This document shows, in pieces, positions 6,090 to 6,726 of a stretch of 6,726 nt of DNA. Position 1 is the first letter of the stretch, and every line of letters starts with the position of its first letter. The notes under the pieces were generated by a model. That model was not told where the DNA came from, searched no databases, and saw only the letters and a program-made list of their open reading frames with translations. The stretch is taken from assembly GCA_030679635.1 (NCBI GenBank), contig JAUXSZ010000029.1, forward strand, positions 1-6,726, in the 5' to 3' direction. This DNA comes from Sulfuricurvum sp. (GTDB lineage: Bacteria; Campylobacterota; Campylobacteria; Campylobacterales; Sulfurimonadaceae). The translations under genes and the position numbers were made by a program.

Positions 6090-6569
6090 ATGAAATTTAT
6101 CGCTTCCAAAAAACTTTCCGACAATTCAACGCTGCGATTGGTGATCTTATGGATGCTGATCGCATTTATTCTCGCCATGGGGCTTAGTATCACAGCCAAA
6201 ACCATCGAATACGGTACTACTCCCAGCGAGTGGAGCACCTCGATACTCGGAAACTCCGATGAATTCATCGATCCGCTGACGTTTAACGATCTCCTCTTGA
6301 GTGTCCACACCGATCTGTTCGGTCTTATTCTGACCTTTATCCTCATCGCATCCATCACTGTTCGAACCTCGCGCACAATAGCGGTGAAGATGAGTTTTTT
6401 TGCCCTTTCTTTGGTGAGTTTATTGCTTTACCCGCTCGCCCTGCTTACCTCATCGCTGAGTGGAACCGTCGGGGTTACCATTGCGATAGGATCGTTTTTT
6501 CTCTTTCACCTCCTAATGGTTGTAGGCTCCATCGATCTGCTCATCGCATTAATACGTAGAAAATTCTAA
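6090..6569 (+). CDS. Four-helix inner-membrane protein of unknown function
   Basis: I do not recognise a named family. The 159 residues contain four likely membrane helices at about 16-36, 74-92, 98-120 and 127-154. A periplasmic loop after helix one (38-72) contains IEYGTTPSEW, LGNSDEF and PLTFNDLLLSVH. His73 at the head of helix two and His140 in helix four are the only histidines. They are possible axial ligands for one heme b, though this is inference. The C-terminus, IRRKF, is positive and so probably cytoplasmic. The gene starts three bases after the FMN-binding gene, with only a weak ribosome site, and its stop overlaps the next start (TAATG). The arrangement suggests a membrane partner that passes electrons to, or anchors, the secreted flavoprotein. 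The loop-helix pattern resembles the start of the next gene, suggesting a duplicated pair. Confidence 0.75.
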   Translation: MKFIASKKLSDNSTLRLVILWMLIAFILAMGLSITAKTIEYGTTPSEWSTSILGNSDEFIDPLTFNDLLLSVHTDLFGLILTFILIASITVRTSRTIAVKMSFFALSLVSLLLYPLALLTSSLSGTVGVTIAIGSFFLFHLLMVVGSIDLLIALIRRKF

Positions 6570-6726
6570 TGCACCCGCGACTGCTCACTGCCCTGGCCCT
6601 GGCCTTTGTTGCTTTGGTAATTTTACAATCCCTTTTGGGTGGATTGCTCCTGTTTCAAACCATCGGCTTTAGTATCCCCCAGATCATAACCCACTATCAT
6701 GACAAATCACTGCACGGTCTGCTCGA
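6569..6726 (+). CDS. Membrane protein, 5' part only (cut by window end)
   Basis: An ATG overlapping the previous stop (TAATG) opens a frame of 52 complete codons that runs off the window. It encodes MHPRLL, one long hydrophobic helix (about 5-30), then IGFSIPQIITHYHDKSLHGLL. Three histidines (42, 44, 49) lie in the loop before what should be helix two. Helix, loop with a G-(F/T)-S/T-P-like turn, then LL before helix two is the same layout as in the preceding protein. The first codons are GC-rich with a short CCCTGG repeat (6587-6600), which is probably chance. The family is uncertain because the protein is incomplete. Its position makes it a component of the same flavoprotein operon. Confidence 0.7.
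   Translation, partial: MHPRLLTALALAFVALVILQSLLGGLLLFQTIGFSIPQIITHYHDKSLHGLL

Noticed and set aside
5574..6726. Rnf or Nqr complex fragment
   Set aside because: The FMN-binding protein is soluble with one domain, and the neighbouring membrane proteins do not resemble RnfA/D/E or NqrB/D/E. No ferredoxin-type or NADH-binding subunit is present in the window.

Overview
The window looks like chromosomal DNA of a Campylobacterota (epsilonproteobacterial) chemolithotroph, most like Sulfuricurvum or Sulfurimonas. This rests on protein style and gene content: an OprP-like porin with an N-terminal coiled coil, a TrpD2-like gene next to riboflavin synthase, a small DUF2892 membrane protein, periplasmic c-type cytochromes, and short tightly packed genes. 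The genus is inferred from memory of similar proteins, not from a search. No mobile element, CRISPR array, tRNA or rRNA is visible.

Left part (1-1394, + strand): the 3' part of a TrpD2-family glycosyltransferase-fold protein overlaps a GTG-started riboflavin synthase (ribE). The unit faces a minus-strand block and meets it at a hairpin at about 1392-1415, which has its T-run on the minus strand.

Middle (1431-4148, - strand): read in transcription order, this holds ApbE (FAD:protein FMN transferase), then a secreted di-heme cytochrome c of the cytochrome c peroxidase/MauG superfamily, then a 64-residue DUF2892 membrane protein. Gaps of 129 and 69 bases separate them, so they may or may not be one transcript.

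Right part (4273-6726, + strand): an operon diverges from apbE. It encodes an outer-membrane porin, an exported single-domain FMN-binding protein with a TGAT flavinylation motif, a four-helix membrane protein, and the start of a second membrane protein that runs off the window. The first two junctions in this order are a one-base TAATG overlap and a 3-base gap, and the last is again a TAATG overlap, so translation is probably coupled. The 124-base divergent region contains a 15-base sequence matching 12 of the 14 defined positions of the 7-1-7 Fur box, and a good -10 element (TATACT).

Taken together, apbE and the right-hand operon look like a self-contained extracytosolic flavin electron-transfer module. 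ApbE would attach FMN covalently to the secreted FMN-binding protein, the histidine-containing membrane proteins are candidates to pass it electrons from the inner membrane, and the porin would admit a substrate. The possible Fur site suggests a link to iron. The pairing of ApbE with its substrate is well supported; the electron path, the substrate and the regulation are hypotheses.
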